Made by a program: the position numbers and the translations under genes
Notes under the pieces: model-generated
Database searches by the model: none
What the model saw: only the letters and a program-made list of their open reading frames with translations
What the model was told of the DNA's origin: nothing
Origin: Lantana camara
Taxonomy: Eukaryota > Streptophyta > Magnoliopsida > Lamiales > Verbenaceae
Length of the DNA stretch: 64,000 bases
Assembly: GCA_037501455.1 (NCBI GenBank)
Contig: CM074865.1
Coordinates: 7,203,001 to 7,267,000, forward strand
Direction of reading: 5' to 3'
Shown: in pieces, positions 37,375-47,427 of the stretch
How positions within the stretch are numbered: the stretch's first letter is position 1
How the letters are laid out: the number at the start of each line of letters is the position of its first letter

Positions 37375-37885
37375 AAGTCTTGAGCGATCGTGGGGGTCTT
37401 ACTGTGAGATTGCCCCTACGCTCAAGACTTGTATAAATTTTATTTTTGCTCTTGAAAATTTGTCTAAGTCTTGAGCGGTCGTGAGGGTCTTATAGTGTGA
37501 TTGCCCCCCGGCTCAAGACTTGCATAAATTTCTGCCTTTGTAAATTTGTCTAAGTCTTGAGCGATCGTGGGGGTCTTACTGTGGGATTGCCCCTACGCTC
37601 AAGACTTGTATGAATTTCTTCTTTTGTAAATTTATCTTGAAAATCTGTCTAAGTCTTGAGCGATCGTGAGGGTCTTACTGTGAGATTGCCCCTACCCTCA
37701 AGACTTGTATAAACTTTTGCTCTGGGAGAATTTGGCTAAGCCTTGGGTGTGTGCGAGGGTCTTACTGTGTGGTTGCCCTCGTTCAAGACTTGCGACATTC
37801 TCTCCTCCCTTGGGGGGATTTTGCTAGGTCTTGAGTATTTGCGAGGGTCTTACTGAGTGGTTGCCCTCGTTCAAGACTTGTGCAA
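37375..37885. repeat. tandem hairpin array of element A (six units)
   Basis: Six units with a spacing of about 88-98 bp. Each begins AAGTCTTGAGCG and about 45 bp later reads CGCTCAAGACTT, a 12-bp perfect stem in the best copies. Inside is a second short stem, GGGG/CCCC, around GTCTTACTGTGAGATTG. Copies five and six are more divergent but keep the pairing (for example GCGAGGG with CCCTCG). The array lies between the convergent ends of the antisense gene and gag-pol. Confidence 0.9.
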
Positions 37886-37955
37886 TTCCTTTTTGATTCT
37901 GAGGCCATCGTTCGAGCGCTCTGGCTCTTGTCGTTTTCTTGGTTCTGCAGGAAAT

Positions 37956-38142
37956 CCCGTTTTCGAGCGCAAGGCGTTTTAAGAAACGACCAAGGCCTAC
38001 TAGGACTTTTTCTGTAGTAGATCCCATTTTCGAGCGCAAGGCGTTTTAAGAAACAGCCAAGGCCTACTAGGATCCGTTCTTGTAGGATATCCCGTTTTCG
38101 AGCGCAAGGCGTTGTAAGAAACAGCCAAGGCCTACTAGGATT
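37956..38142. repeat. 67-bp tandem repeat of element A (three units)
   Basis: Three units containing TTTTCGAGCGCAAGGCGTT and AGCCAAGGCCTACTAGGA. The same unit occurs five times, in the opposite orientation, in element B (62498-62830). Confidence 0.9.
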
Positions 38143-38447
38143 ATCTCCATAACCTTCTTCCAATTCACCTGTTTGGTTGTGAGCGTAACCAGTCTATCCT
38201 TATGAGGGCGTCCCCCCATGTGGAGTAGAGCGCTGGCCAGCGTAACCCATGAGAGATAACAGCATTCATATTGGAATGGGTTGCCAACCACGCTCGCGAC
38301 GACGAGGGACGTGGGACTTATCCATTCAAGCAACCAAAGAAACAGGAATATTAAAGAAATCAAAAAGATTATGTTACCTTTTACTTTGTTTTGAAGTACA
38401 TAGAACCCGTCAACGAGGGTTGTTACATCAGAGTTTGCAAAGAGCTT

Positions 38448-41400
38448 TTAAACATAAAACCGCCGGAGGTTACATGCGTTCCAAGGGCGGGGCAAGCGCT
38501 CACCTTGAAGTGTCTCCAGGGTGTAAGTGTTGTTAGCTCTGAGTTGTACGACCTTGAATGGGCCTTCCCAATTGGGGTCCAATTTCCCCACGTGCTTGGA
38601 TACTTCCACTTTCTTCAAGACCAAATCTCCCAGCTGGAAAGTTCTTTCCTTCACACGCTTGTTGTACTGTTGGGCCACAGAGGCTTTATAGTGGTGGATC
38701 TTAGCCCACGCTCGGTCTCTCCTTTCATCCAGCAGGTCCAACTCCAAGCTCCTGTTGCCATCGTTTAGCTGAGGCTCGAAATAGCCGACACGAGCGGATT
38801 CATTTACAATCTCCGCTGGTATCATTGCTTCTGATCCATAAACGAGCGCGTAAGGTGTTTCTCCAGTGGCCGCTCGTGGGGTGGTGCGATAAGCCCAAAG
38901 TGCTCCTTGCAGCTCCTCAGCCCATTCACTCTTCTTGCTTTCCAGCATGGTTTTCAGATGTTGCAAGATGATCCTATTGGTAACTTCTGCTTGCCCATTG
39001 GATTGTGGATGTCCTACAGAGGTAAATCGCTGTTCTATCCCCAACTCAGAACACCACTCTCGTGTGTCAGCTGCTATGAACTGGGATCCATTGTCAGATA
39101 TGAGCACCCTCGGTATTCCGTACCTGCAGATGATGTTCTTCCAAATAAAGTCCCTTACAACCTTGAAAGTGATTTTTGCAACAGCTTCAGCCTCGGCCCA
39201 CTTGGTGAAGTAGTCGACGGCTAGAATGACAAACTTCCTTTGTCCTGCGGCTATGGGTAAGGGGCCCACAATGTCTATTCCCCACTGGTCAAAAGGCCAA
39301 GAGACGTCTATTGGGATCATTTGTGCGGCTGGCAATTGAGGGAGATTTGAATGAAATTGGCATTTGGGGCACTTCCTCGAAAATTCAATGGCGTCTTGGA
39401 GAACTGTAGGCCAATAAAACCCACTTCTCAGAACCTTTTTTGCCAAAATACGCCCCCCAGAATGATTTCCACAGCTCCCGTTATGAATGTGTTCGAGCGT
39501 CTCCTTTGCTTGTGAGGGCCTTAGGCATCTCATTGGGGGTCCTTGAAATGATTTTTTGAACAACCTCCCCTCGGGATCCAAAGCGAAACGAGGGGCCTTA
39601 TTTCGGATTTTCCTAGCTTCCACCTTGTCAGCGGGAAGAATTCCATCCTTAAGGAAAATGATGACGTCATCAAGCCAGCAGGGCTCGTTTGGATCAATCA
39701 TAGCGATTATCTTGGTGGCGACTCTTTCTTTGATCAAAGGTTCCTCAGTCCTAAGGAACGTAACAGAACGTTCAGAAGTACCCTCTAAAGCTGACGCAAA
39801 CTTTGACAAAGCGTCCGCTCGCTCGTTTTCTCCTCGCGGCACCTGAAGTAGATGAAATTCCTTGAACTTCCCAATGATTTCTTTGGCTTTCTTTAAGTAC
39901 TGTATCATGGTGGTTTCTCGAGCCTCATATGTTCCTTCAATCTGGCTCGCTATTAACTGTGAATCCACATAAGCAGTGATTCTGGAGGCTCCATTCTGAA
40001 AAGCTATGTTCAAACCTTGCACGAGGGCTTCATATTCTGCTTCATTGTTAGTGACTTGGAAATCCAGCTTGATCGCAAAGTCCAGTTCAATCCCATCGGG
40101 GTTTCTGAGGGCCACTCCTATTCCTCCCCCTTGAGAGGTTGAGGAACCATCCGTGTGCAGTACCCATAACCCCTCATTCTCCGCAGCGGCGGGTTCGAAA
40201 CCAAAACGTTCAACCAACAGATCCGCCATAACCTGAGCTTGTATCGCGGTCCTGGGCTCGAAGCATAAGTCAAACTGGCTCAATTCGATGGCCCACTTGA
40301 TTAATCTGCCAGATACGTCCGGCTTGGACAATACTTGTTTCAAGGGTTGGTCGGTGAGAACCGTTATGGAATGCGCTTGAAAGTAAGGCCTTAGCCTTCT
40401 TGAGGCGTTAATAAGAGCGAACGCAAATTTCTCAATCTCCAAATATTTCTTTTCGGCTCCTTGCAAGGTTTTGCTCAGATAATAGACAGGCAAATGTTTC
40501 CTCTCCCGTACAGCGACCAGAACGGCGCTCGTGGCTTCAGGAGAGACAGACAGATACATGAATAACCTTTCGCCTTCGACAGGCTTAGTCAGCAGTGGAG
40601 CGCTCGATAAATAAGCCTTCATATCCTGCAGCGCCCTTTCGCATTCCTCTGTCCAAGCAAAGTTACGTGCGTTCCTCAAGATTTTGAAGAAGGGAAGGTT
40701 CCTGTCTGCCGAGCGTGAAATAAATCTGTTCAACGAGATGATTTTGCCTACCAAGACCTGTACTTCCCGCAAATTCCGAGGGGAAGGAATTTCCAAGATG
40801 GCCTTGATCTTCTCCGGATTGGCCTCAATTCCCCTCTGACTGACCATGTATCCCAAGAACTTTCCCCCTTGCACACCAAAGGTGCACTTCGAGGGATTCA
40901 ACTTCATCCCATATTGGCGCAAAATTGAAAACGTGCGCTTGAGATCCTCCAAATGGGAATCCTGGCGCTCGCTTTTGACAATCATATCATCCACATAGAC
41001 CTCCATGGACCTCCCAATTTCACTTTCAAACATCTTGTTGACGAGCCGCTGATAGGTAGCTCCGGCGTTCTTAAGTCCAAAGGGCATGACCAAGAAACAA
41101 TATACCCCCATATGGACGACGAACGAAGTTTTGGGGCGGTCTTCCGGGGCCATAAAGATCTGATAGTACCCCTGGAAAGCGTCCATCATGCTCATGAGCT
41201 CGCAGCCAGCGGTCGAATCCACCAATTGATCAATCCGGGGCAGCGGGTAAGGATCTTTAGGGCAAGCCTTGTTGAGATCAGTGAAATCATTGCACATGCG
41301 CCATTTATTTGCGCTCTTGGGCACCAAGACTACGTTGCACAGCCACTCCGGATACAAGATGGGCTCGATATACTGAGCCTCCAATAGCTTATTGACTTCC

Positions 41401-44400
41401 TCTTCAATGACTTTCTTTCGAAAGCCATGTACATCCCGTTTTTTCTGCTTGATAGGCTTGAAAGATGGATCCACATTAAGTCTATGGACAATGACGCTCG
41501 GGTCAATCCCTGTGAGATCAGAGGCTTTCCACGCGAATACATCCTTGTTCTCCCTTAGAAAATCAATCATCATGATCTGAGAAGGCCCTGAGAGGTTTGA
41601 GCCAATCTGTGTAGTCTTATCTTTGTTTCCAGGTTCCAGCTCAATGGTAAGGAATTTTTCCGAGGGTTCGATCCTTACCTCTGGGCGAGGAAGTTCGAGC
41701 GCCCTCTTCTTTCCGGTTAAGCGATCGCCAGATGCTGATTCACTCTCTTCCGGCTCATCTTCTCCTGAGGACGATTCACCAACGACCCCTGGGGGGACAT
41801 TTCCGAGGGGATTCTCCCCGTTGTCTCCCCTCTTCTTCTTATTCTTCTTCTTGTTCAATTTCGCCCGTTTCCTTGCTGGGCTGTCCTCGTCTAAATTGGG
41901 GAAATCCACTGACTTCTTGGTGGAGCCGTCATGGAAGGTTTTCTCCGCTTTAGGCTTTCTGAGGGACAGCATGTAACATTCCCAAGCCTCTCGTACATTG
42001 CAGAGCACTTCTCCAACGCCCTCGGAAGTAGGAAACTTAATCTTCTGGTGGTAGGTGGAGATGATAGCTTTAAAATCCACGAGGGCAGGGCGCCCGATTA
42101 TGATGTTGTACGGGATGTCAATCTCCACCACCGCGTACGTTACCAAAAGCGTTTTGCGCTGAGGGGCTCGTCCGAATGAAGTAGCCAGGCGTATTTGCCC
42201 TCGGGGGGCAACTTCTGAGCCTCCAAAGCCAATGAGGGCTGTTTTAAGAGGCTCGAGCGGGAGATCAACCTTCATTTTTAAGAATGTAGAGTAAGGCAAA
42301 ACATTAACGGAGCTTCCACTATCAACCAATACTCTTTTTACAACATGGTTATGAACATCTAAACTAACCACCATGGGGCAATCTGAGGTTACACCCTCCC
42401 CATGGGGCGTTACAATATGTTCTAGATCCCTATCATCAAAGCCGATTACATCATTTTCTCTTGATTTTGGAGCGCTTGATCTCTGGATAGCGTAGATAGG
42501 CTTGGGCACTGCTGGGCGTTGGTTGTAGCTCCGTATGTGCCTCCGTCGGGAGGCGTTTGAATCCCCCCCTGATGAGCCTCCTGCAATCATATTTATGACT
42601 GCAAAGGGCTCGTTCTCCTGCTCAGGGGCTTTGCCTTTGTTGCCTCGGCGACTGCTGCTTTCCGGGGGTCCCCTACCCCTTGGGCTCTTGGACCGGGAAG
42701 GACTCCTTCTTCTCCTTCCAGAGCGCTCGTTGCATTGTTCATCGTAGCGTTCGAGCACCCGGACAAATTCTTTCAGATGGCCCCCTGCAACGAGCCTTTG
42801 GATTTCAGCCTCCAACTGTCGGCACTCATCCGTGTCGTGCCCCCTCTGCTTGTGGAAGGCGCAGTATTTATTCGAGCGCCTTAGTGAGTCTGTTTCTCTC
42901 ATTTTGATGGGTCTTTTGAAGAGCTTCTTATCAGAGAGATTGTAGACTTCTGAATTTGGCCGGGTGAGCGGAATGCGCTCGAATCGACGAGGGGGTGGTG
43001 GCGACCTCCTGCGCTCTTGAGGGCGCTCTTTTTTGACTGCCACTTCCCGCCCCCGCTCGTGATGAGGTCGCTCGTTCCGGGCCGGGCTGTGATGACGGGG
43101 ACCATTCGTCCCATACATATCTTCGAGCGCGAAGAACGGCTCGGCTATTTCTCTTAGGCCCATGAGGGTCCCAGGCCTTCTCTCCACGATGGCGTCAGCA
43201 AATTTTTTGCTCACATACTGCTTGTGATCCACAGCCTGGAAGAGAACTGGGATCAAGAAATCCATCGAGGGCCTTTCCACCTGCAAGATCTCCTTATTGA
43301 AGCGGGCGAAGAACGAGCGCAGTGATTCGCTCTTGCCTTGCACCACGTTGTAAAGCGCTGTGGGTGCGGTGACTGGTGCCTTCAAAGAGTTGAAGTGGTT
43401 GAGGAAGGCATCGGCTAGCTCTTCATACGAGTGGATCGAGCGCGGTGGCAGGCGCTTATACCACTCTTGAGCCATCCCTACCAGGGAAGTGACAAACACT
43501 TTCGCCCAGTAATGGCTGGAATGCTCGTAAAGGTGCATGAGATGCACAAAATGATCCAAGTGCTCCGCAGGATCGGTTGTCCCGTCGTATCTGTTGATGG
43601 ATGTGGGGACTTTGGCCATTCCGGCTTGGGCCATCAGGACTTCCTCGACGAGGGGTGAACCCCTCGCCAATGGGTGGTATTCGTATGTGCCGAAATTTTC
43701 CTCCGGCTCCTTTCGACGGGGGACCCTTGGTGGAGGGTCCTTGGTGCGGGTACTTCTGGCGTCAACCCGTTCATCCCGACTATGGGAGATCTGAGTTGAG
43801 CGCCCTCGTGAGAGCTGTCCCACGATATCCTTGAGGCCCTGTAGCTGGTCTTGCACAGCCGCGAGGACGTCAGGATTTACTTCTACTTGCTTGTCCTTGT
43901 GGGCTCGTGAGCCCCTCCTGGAGACATGAGAGTCTCCTTCATTTTCGTTTACTCGCTCCGTGGGCTCTTTGTTCCTGCCCACGGAGACGCGCTCGTTGCC
44001 CTCCTGCTGGGGCACTTCTCTCGTTGGTGGTGGGGGTGGTTGTGCCCTTAGGACAGCCTGGGCTTCCCTGAGGGGAAAGTTCTGCTGTCCGCCTAAAGGG
44101 GCTGCAACCTGAGTGGCCTGCCCAGAGGGAAAGTACATGGAATGGAATCTTTCCCATGCCCCCTGGGCCGCCTGAACCTCACATTGGGCGTAAAGAGCCC
44201 GTAATTGTTGGGTGGTCAGTGGAGGCAATTCCACTCCTTCAATCTCCCTGGGGACCACCACTGGGAGCTGGAGTTGTCCGGCATGGTAAGGCTGGACCGG
44301 CGGCGCCATCATAGCCGGAGTAAGAGTGTAGCCAGGCGGAGGCATCATGTAACCTTGTATTCCAAGGTTCATCTGGGGATGAACCCAGGGATTCTGTGCA

Positions 44401-44639
44401 AGCGGCGGCGGAGCTGAGAAAGAAACTCCTCCAGTGGTGGTGGGAACCTGCGGTGCCGGCGGAGCAGGTGGTGGTACGGGGGATTCTGCTCGTGGAGTCA
44501 CTCCTGCGGGGGGAGGTGCTCCACCATCAGCGACGGTAGGTGGCAGTGCTCCGCCTATAGCGGTGACGGGAAGAACGATGTTTGCATCTTGGGAGGTGTT
44601 TTCTCCTCCTCCAACAGCTCCAGATCTCGTTGCAACCAT
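38448..44639 (-). CDS. gag-pol polyprotein of element A (2063 aa, one ORF)
   Basis: Structural and enzymatic polyprotein of a Ty3/gypsy element. The frame is open upstream to 44852 in the LTR, but the ATG at 44639 (MVATRSG) was chosen because it lies after the primer site and matches elements B and D. Order: Pro-rich N-terminus; capsid-type gag (about 320-520, with AQEWYKRLPPRSIHSYEELA); a CX2HX4HX4C knuckle (CAFHKQRGHDTDEC, about 593); protease (LVDSGSSVN, about 773); reverse transcriptase with YVDDM (about 1215); RNase H (HTDGSS, about 1496); integrase with an HHCC zinc motif (about 1736) and catalytic D, D, E in WGIDIVGP, ISDNGSQF and NGQAEVTNRI (about 1788-1885). No stop or frameshift is present. 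Confidence 0.93.
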   Translation of the reverse strand: MVATRSGAVGGGENTSQDANIVLPVTAIGGALPPTVADGGAPPPAGVTPRAESPVPPPAPPAPQVPTTTGGVSFSAPPPLAQNPWVHPQMNLGIQGYMMPPPGYTLTPAMMAPPVQPYHAGQLQLPVVVPREIEGVELPPLTTQQLRALYAQCEVQAAQGAWERFHSMYFPSGQATQVAAPLGGQQNFPLREAQAVLRAQPPPPPTREVPQQEGNERVSVGRNKEPTERVNENEGDSHVSRRGSRAHKDKQVEVNPDVLAAVQDQLQGLKDIVGQLSRGRSTQISHSRDERVDARSTRTKDPPPRVPRRKEPEENFGTYEYHPLARGSPLVEEVLMAQAGMAKVPTSINRYDGTTDPAEHLDHFVHLMHLYEHSSHYWAKVFVTSLVGMAQEWYKRLPPRSIHSYEELADAFLNHFNSLKAPVTAPTALYNVVQGKSESLRSFFARFNKEILQVERPSMDFLIPVLFQAVDHKQYVSKKFADAIVERRPGTLMGLREIAEPFFALEDMYGTNGPRHHSPARNERPHHERGREVAVKKERPQERRRSPPPPRRFERIPLTRPNSEVYNLSDKKLFKRPIKMRETDSLRRSNKYCAFHKQRGHDTDECRQLEAEIQRLVAGGHLKEFVRVLERYDEQCNERSGRRRRSPSRSKSPRGRGPPESSSRRGNKGKAPEQENEPFAVINMIAGGSSGGDSNASRRRHIRSYNQRPAVPKPIYAIQRSSAPKSRENDVIGFDDRDLEHIVTPHGEGVTSDCPMVVSLDVHNHVVKRVLVDSGSSVNVLPYSTFLKMKVDLPLEPLKTALIGFGGSEVAPRGQIRLATSFGRAPQRKTLLVTYAVVEIDIPYNIIIGRPALVDFKAIISTYHQKIKFPTSEGVGEVLCNVREAWECYMLSLRKPKAEKTFHDGSTKKSVDFPNLDEDSPARKRAKLNKKKNKKKRGDNGENPLGNVPPGVVGESSSGEDEPEESESASGDRLTGKKRALELPRPEVRIEPSEKFLTIELEPGNKDKTTQIGSNLSGPSQIMMIDFLRENKDVFAWKASDLTGIDPSVIVHRLNVDPSFKPIKQKKRDVHGFRKKVIEEEVNKLLEAQYIEPILYPEWLCNVVLVPKSANKWRMCNDFTDLNKACPKDPYPLPRIDQLVDSTAGCELMSMMDAFQGYYQIFMAPEDRPKTSFVVHMGVYCFLVMPFGLKNAGATYQRLVNKMFESEIGRSMEVYVDDMIVKSERQDSHLEDLKRTFSILRQYGMKLNPSKCTFGVQGGKFLGYMVSQRGIEANPEKIKAILEIPSPRNLREVQVLVGKIISLNRFISRSADRNLPFFKILRNARNFAWTEECERALQDMKAYLSSAPLLTKPVEGERLFMYLSVSPEATSAVLVAVRERKHLPVYYLSKTLQGAEKKYLEIEKFAFALINASRRLRPYFQAHSITVLTDQPLKQVLSKPDVSGRLIKWAIELSQFDLCFEPRTAIQAQVMADLLVERFGFEPAAAENEGLWVLHTDGSSTSQGGGIGVALRNPDGIELDFAIKLDFQVTNNEAEYEALVQGLNIAFQNGASRITAYVDSQLIASQIEGTYEARETTMIQYLKKAKEIIGKFKEFHLLQVPRGENERADALSKFASALEGTSERSVTFLRTEEPLIKERVATKIIAMIDPNEPCWLDDVIIFLKDGILPADKVEARKIRNKAPRFALDPEGRLFKKSFQGPPMRCLRPSQAKETLEHIHNGSCGNHSGGRILAKKVLRSGFYWPTVLQDAIEFSRKCPKCQFHSNLPQLPAAQMIPIDVSWPFDQWGIDIVGPLPIAAGQRKFVILAVDYFTKWAEAEAVAKITFKVVRDFIWKNIICRYGIPRVLISDNGSQFIAADTREWCSELGIEQRFTSVGHPQSNGQAEVTNRIILQHLKTMLESKKSEWAEELQGALWAYRTTPRAATGETPYALVYGSEAMIPAEIVNESARVGYFEPQLNDGNRSLELDLLDERRDRAWAKIHHYKASVAQQYNKRVKERTFQLGDLVLKKVEVSKHVGKLDPNWEGPFKVVQLRANNTYTLETLQGERLPRPWNACNLRRFYV

Positions 44640-44707
44640 GGCTGTTGAAAACGAAGATGTGCTTGTTTTTCTACCAACAAAAAGAAAGGAAGAATAAGGA
44701 AGACTGG

Positions 44708-44726
44708 TTTCCCACAGACGGCGCCA
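44708..44726 (-). other. primer binding site of element A
   Basis: The minus strand reads TGGCGCCGTCTGTGGGAAA, four bases from the LTR. The tRNA primer was not identified. Confidence 0.8.
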
Positions 44727-44730
44727 AAAA

Positions 44731-45620
44731 TGATGGGTCCAGGAATGGATGGGTCTGAATCCGATCACTTTACGATTTGTATTTTGTGGAGGAAACCACC
44801 GGAGCTTCGCCGGAAAAAGAGAAAGGGGTTCAACCTGTTGGGACAAGCACAAGAAGAGTCAGAAGGCCAAGCTGGGGGAACTGGGGGTGATACCCAGTTT
44901 GGCTCTCCGACGCTCAAGTCAGTTTTGTGTATGAAGAAATGTAAGTTCAGTCACAGTTGCAGAAGTGAAGAAAGCTTAGAGAATGCTTCAGAATGCTTAC
45001 AGTGTAGAAGATGACTTGGGTTATTTATAGTTGAGGGTCAAGGGCCCTTTGGTCATTTGCCTCAAGTGGTCCTGGCCGAATGTTGCCCTAACACGTGGCG
45101 CTGTGAGAGAGAAACCTAGGAGGAATCTTCTGCAAAAGCGGCCCAAAAGTTAGTGCTAGCAACAGTGGCAGGTGCGCGGGCATGTACGTTGTGTCAGAGA
45201 GCCATGTGGGTGGTTGGTGACGAGGGCTTGAGAGCGCGCTCGTGACAACCTTGAGTCTTGGAGGCCAAGATATCCGCTGAGGGGGATGAAGGCTCCAGTT
45301 CAAGTGACGAGCCAAAGGGGAGGCCACTCTGAGGGAGTGTAACGCTCGAAGAGTGCTCCCTTGGCACGTGGGCGTACCAACCGTTCAGTTTGTTGGACGC
45401 TCGTGGGAGTGATAGCGCTCGTTGGGCTTAACTCCTTGAAGAAGGATTGCGCTTGTGGGGTTTGGCGCTCGTGCGCCGATGGATTTACCCTTGATGGCGG
45501 CCGGCTTAGCGCATGGCTTAGCGCTCGTGCGCTGATGGGTGCAGCCTCGTGGAGACAGATGTCATCAGCTCGGTGATGCCACGTGTCTTCATGTGGGACG
45601 ATCGTATTTTGACCCCATCA
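44731..45620 (-). repeat. 5' LTR of element A
   Basis: 890 bp. A TATA-like CTATAAATAA on the minus strand near 45020-45030 is the likely promoter. It ends next to the duplication GTTTG. Confidence 0.93.
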
Positions 45621-45906
45621 GTTTGAGCGATGCTGTAATTTCTTAACTTGGTGGAGATAAATTTTATTAACACTAAATATCTCTTATAAATTATTACATT
45701 CCTTAAAAATACTTATTTAAGTAAATTAGGATAAGTTAAAAATTAAAAATAAGATTCATTTAATCTAAAGTAAAGATGATCAAAGAATTTTACATATCAA
45801 ACTAAGTATATAGAGTCAAATAAAAAATAAATATAAATTATAATTTATTTTTTCATGCTAATTTTACAATATACCTTATAAAATTTTTTGTTTATGAGAT
45901 GGTGTC

Positions 45907-46038
45907 TATTATGCATGAGCACAATTATGATACAATACAAATTGATTTTTTGGGTTTAACAGATGGGGAGATATTTGACACAGTATCTAACACAAACACA
46001 CAATAAAATAATATTTTTAAACATGTCCGTGCATCATA
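45907..46038. mobile_element. decayed relative of the GATGCACGGA hAT MITE
   Basis: The right end GTCCGTGCATCATAG matches the family at 24925-25115; the left end CTATTATGCATGAGCAC is degenerate. No clear target duplication. It lies inside the Helitron. Confidence 0.4.
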
Positions 46039-46559
46039 GGAGGATTGTTTGTTTGAAACTCTAACTTTTTTATTTATATAGTTGAGAGATATATTAATAA
46101 TTAAGTTTCAATTGAGCACTAATTATTCTAAAAAGTTGATATTTCAAATAATTTAATTTAATATATTAATAATTAAAAATAATTAGATAAATCGTGTATT
46201 TAATGTGCAACGCACATTGTTTTTACTAGTAGAAATAAATATGCATGGAATATCTAATTCAATTTATATTTATAGATAAAATATTAAATATTAAATTAAA
46301 TAACAACTTTTTAAATACAAAAAATCCAAAATTAACTAATATTACAATTATATCATTAAACTCTAAGTAAAATTACAATATACCCCCTAAGGGTATTTTT
46401 GGAATTTAAATTTGAATTTAACGGTGTAATTAACGGCCGGTGCTATTTTTAAGCGAGGGTGTACTATTCAGGGGGAGTTTGTAATTTCCAAAACCTCAGG
46501 GAGTATTTTGTAATAACGTCAAACCTCAGGGAGACATTGGTAATTATCCCTTCATTTTT

Positions 46560-47335
46560 AGATGGTGCATGTCAACCAGCTTAATACTTTTACGAAGGGC
46601 CAAACTTATTAGGAAGCTATGTTTCTTTTTTTTTTTCTAAAAAAAGTAGAGAATATAGGCTTTTTTCTGCACTAGGCTGGTTTACAAGTTAGAAGTTAGA
46701 AGCTAGAAGCTGTGTTCTGAACAGAATAGATCCTCCCATTATTAATTAATCTACGGATGTAAAATGATTGACACTGTATATATTACAATCATTTTGGAAT
46801 CAACTTGGTCAGATCATTTCACAAAAAAAGGAGAGGCTATAGAGCCAACACCTTCATCTTCATTAATTGGTTGGTCAAATGCCATGCAACGTCGATCAAT
46901 TAATAAATCGATTATACTCGTAATCATAGGTAATTCTGCATGCTCGATACGTTTATTATATTAAATTTGTGATATATTATATCAAAATAACCAAGAATAA
47001 TCAATATTTAGTCATAAAATGGAAGTGTTTCGCACCTTAATAAATAGTATATATATTAGATAATATCAGAAATTAAGCATGACTAAATTTTTGTAACAAC
47101 TTGCAACATAAGAAGTTTAATGAATGAATTCCGAATTATCAAAGAACCGAGTTATTGCAATAGTTCCTTGCAATTATTTTAAAACATGTGATTTTTCATT
47201 AAAATCTTATTCATAAATATCTGCTTTAAAAATATTAATTTATGAAAGCCTCAAACTTCAAATAAAAGTTACTATTTCGAGTTGGAAACCAAAATTTAAT
47301 ATAAATAAAATGTTATTAAAATTTTCAAATAAAAT
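46560..47335. other. AT-rich spacer
   Basis: Between the MULE and the tRNA gene. Nothing recognised. Confidence 0.45.
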
Positions 47336-47419
47336 GTCAGGATGGCCGAGTGGTCTAAGGCGCCAGACTCAAGTTCTGGTCTTCGAAAGAGGGCGTGGGT
47401 TCAAATCCCACTTCTGACA
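47336..47419 (+). tRNA. trnL-CAA: tRNA-Leu(CAA)
   Basis: 84 nt, intronless. The acceptor stem GTCAGGA pairs with TTCTGAC (one G-T), with A as discriminator. The A box TGGCCGAGTGG is at 47343-47353 and the B box GGTTCAAATCC at 47398-47408. The anticodon stem CCAGA/TCTGG encloses loop CTCAAGT, so the anticodon is CAA (47370-47372), reading UUG. A long variable arm marks it as class II Leu. The downstream T-runs (TTTTTATTTTTG) are a Pol III terminator. CCA is not encoded, as expected for a nuclear gene; it does not match the plastid trnL-CAA. Confidence 0.96.
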
Positions 47420-47427
47420 TATTTTTA

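Larger units (their letters stand above)
32836..45620 (-). mobile_element. element A: intact-looking Tat-type Ty3/gypsy retrotransposon
   Basis: Two 890-bp LTRs (32836-33725 and 44731-45620) with no difference found on reading, flanked by a perfect duplication GTTTG (32831-32835 and 45621-45625). Element order on the minus strand: 5' LTR, primer site, gag-pol as one ORF (44639 to 38448), tandem-repeat block, an oppositely oriented spliced gene (34337-37153), polypurine tract, 3' LTR. Total 12.8 kb. Polyprotein order PR-RT-RNase H-integrase is that of Ty3/gypsy. The antisense extra gene between pol and the 3' LTR is the hallmark of the Tat lineage (Grande and Retand-like). No inactivating change was seen, so it may be able to move. 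Confidence 0.93.
29981..46229 (+). mobile_element. non-autonomous Helitron nested in the MULE
   Basis: The 5' end is TCTATATATATTATAAAAGT, the typical plant Helitron start. The 3' end has a 7-bp-stem hairpin, AATGTGC-AAC-GCACATT (46202-46218), then CTAG at 46226-46229. The flanks are A at 29980 and T at 46230, the expected A|T insertion site with no target duplication. Without the retrotransposon at 32836-45620 it is about 3.5 kb. No Rep/helicase is present. Confidence 0.75.
29346..46550. mobile_element. MULE-type MITE, split by nested insertions
   Basis: The left end starts GGTATAATGACCAACG and the complement of the right end starts GGGATAATTACCAATG. Both continue into GAGGTTTGACGTTATTAC-like sequence, and the inverted repeats are about 180 bp long. 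A perfect 9-bp duplication TTCATTTTT (29337-29345 and 46551-46559) is diagnostic of Mutator-like elements. Without the nested Helitron the element is only about 956 bp, with no transposase, so it is non-autonomous. Confidence 0.85.

Noticed and set aside
37375..37885. CRISPR-like array
   Set aside because: This is a plant nuclear retroelement. The units are long hairpins with similar, not unique, spacers and no cas genes.
40953..41387. Plus-strand ORFs opposite gag-pol (for example 144 aa)
   Set aside because: They are shadows of the conserved reverse transcriptase region and show no family resemblance of their own.
44640..44852. N-terminal extension of the element A polyprotein into the LTR
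   Set aside because: The extra 71 codons cover the primer site and LTR end. The ATG at 44639 matches the starts in elements B and D.
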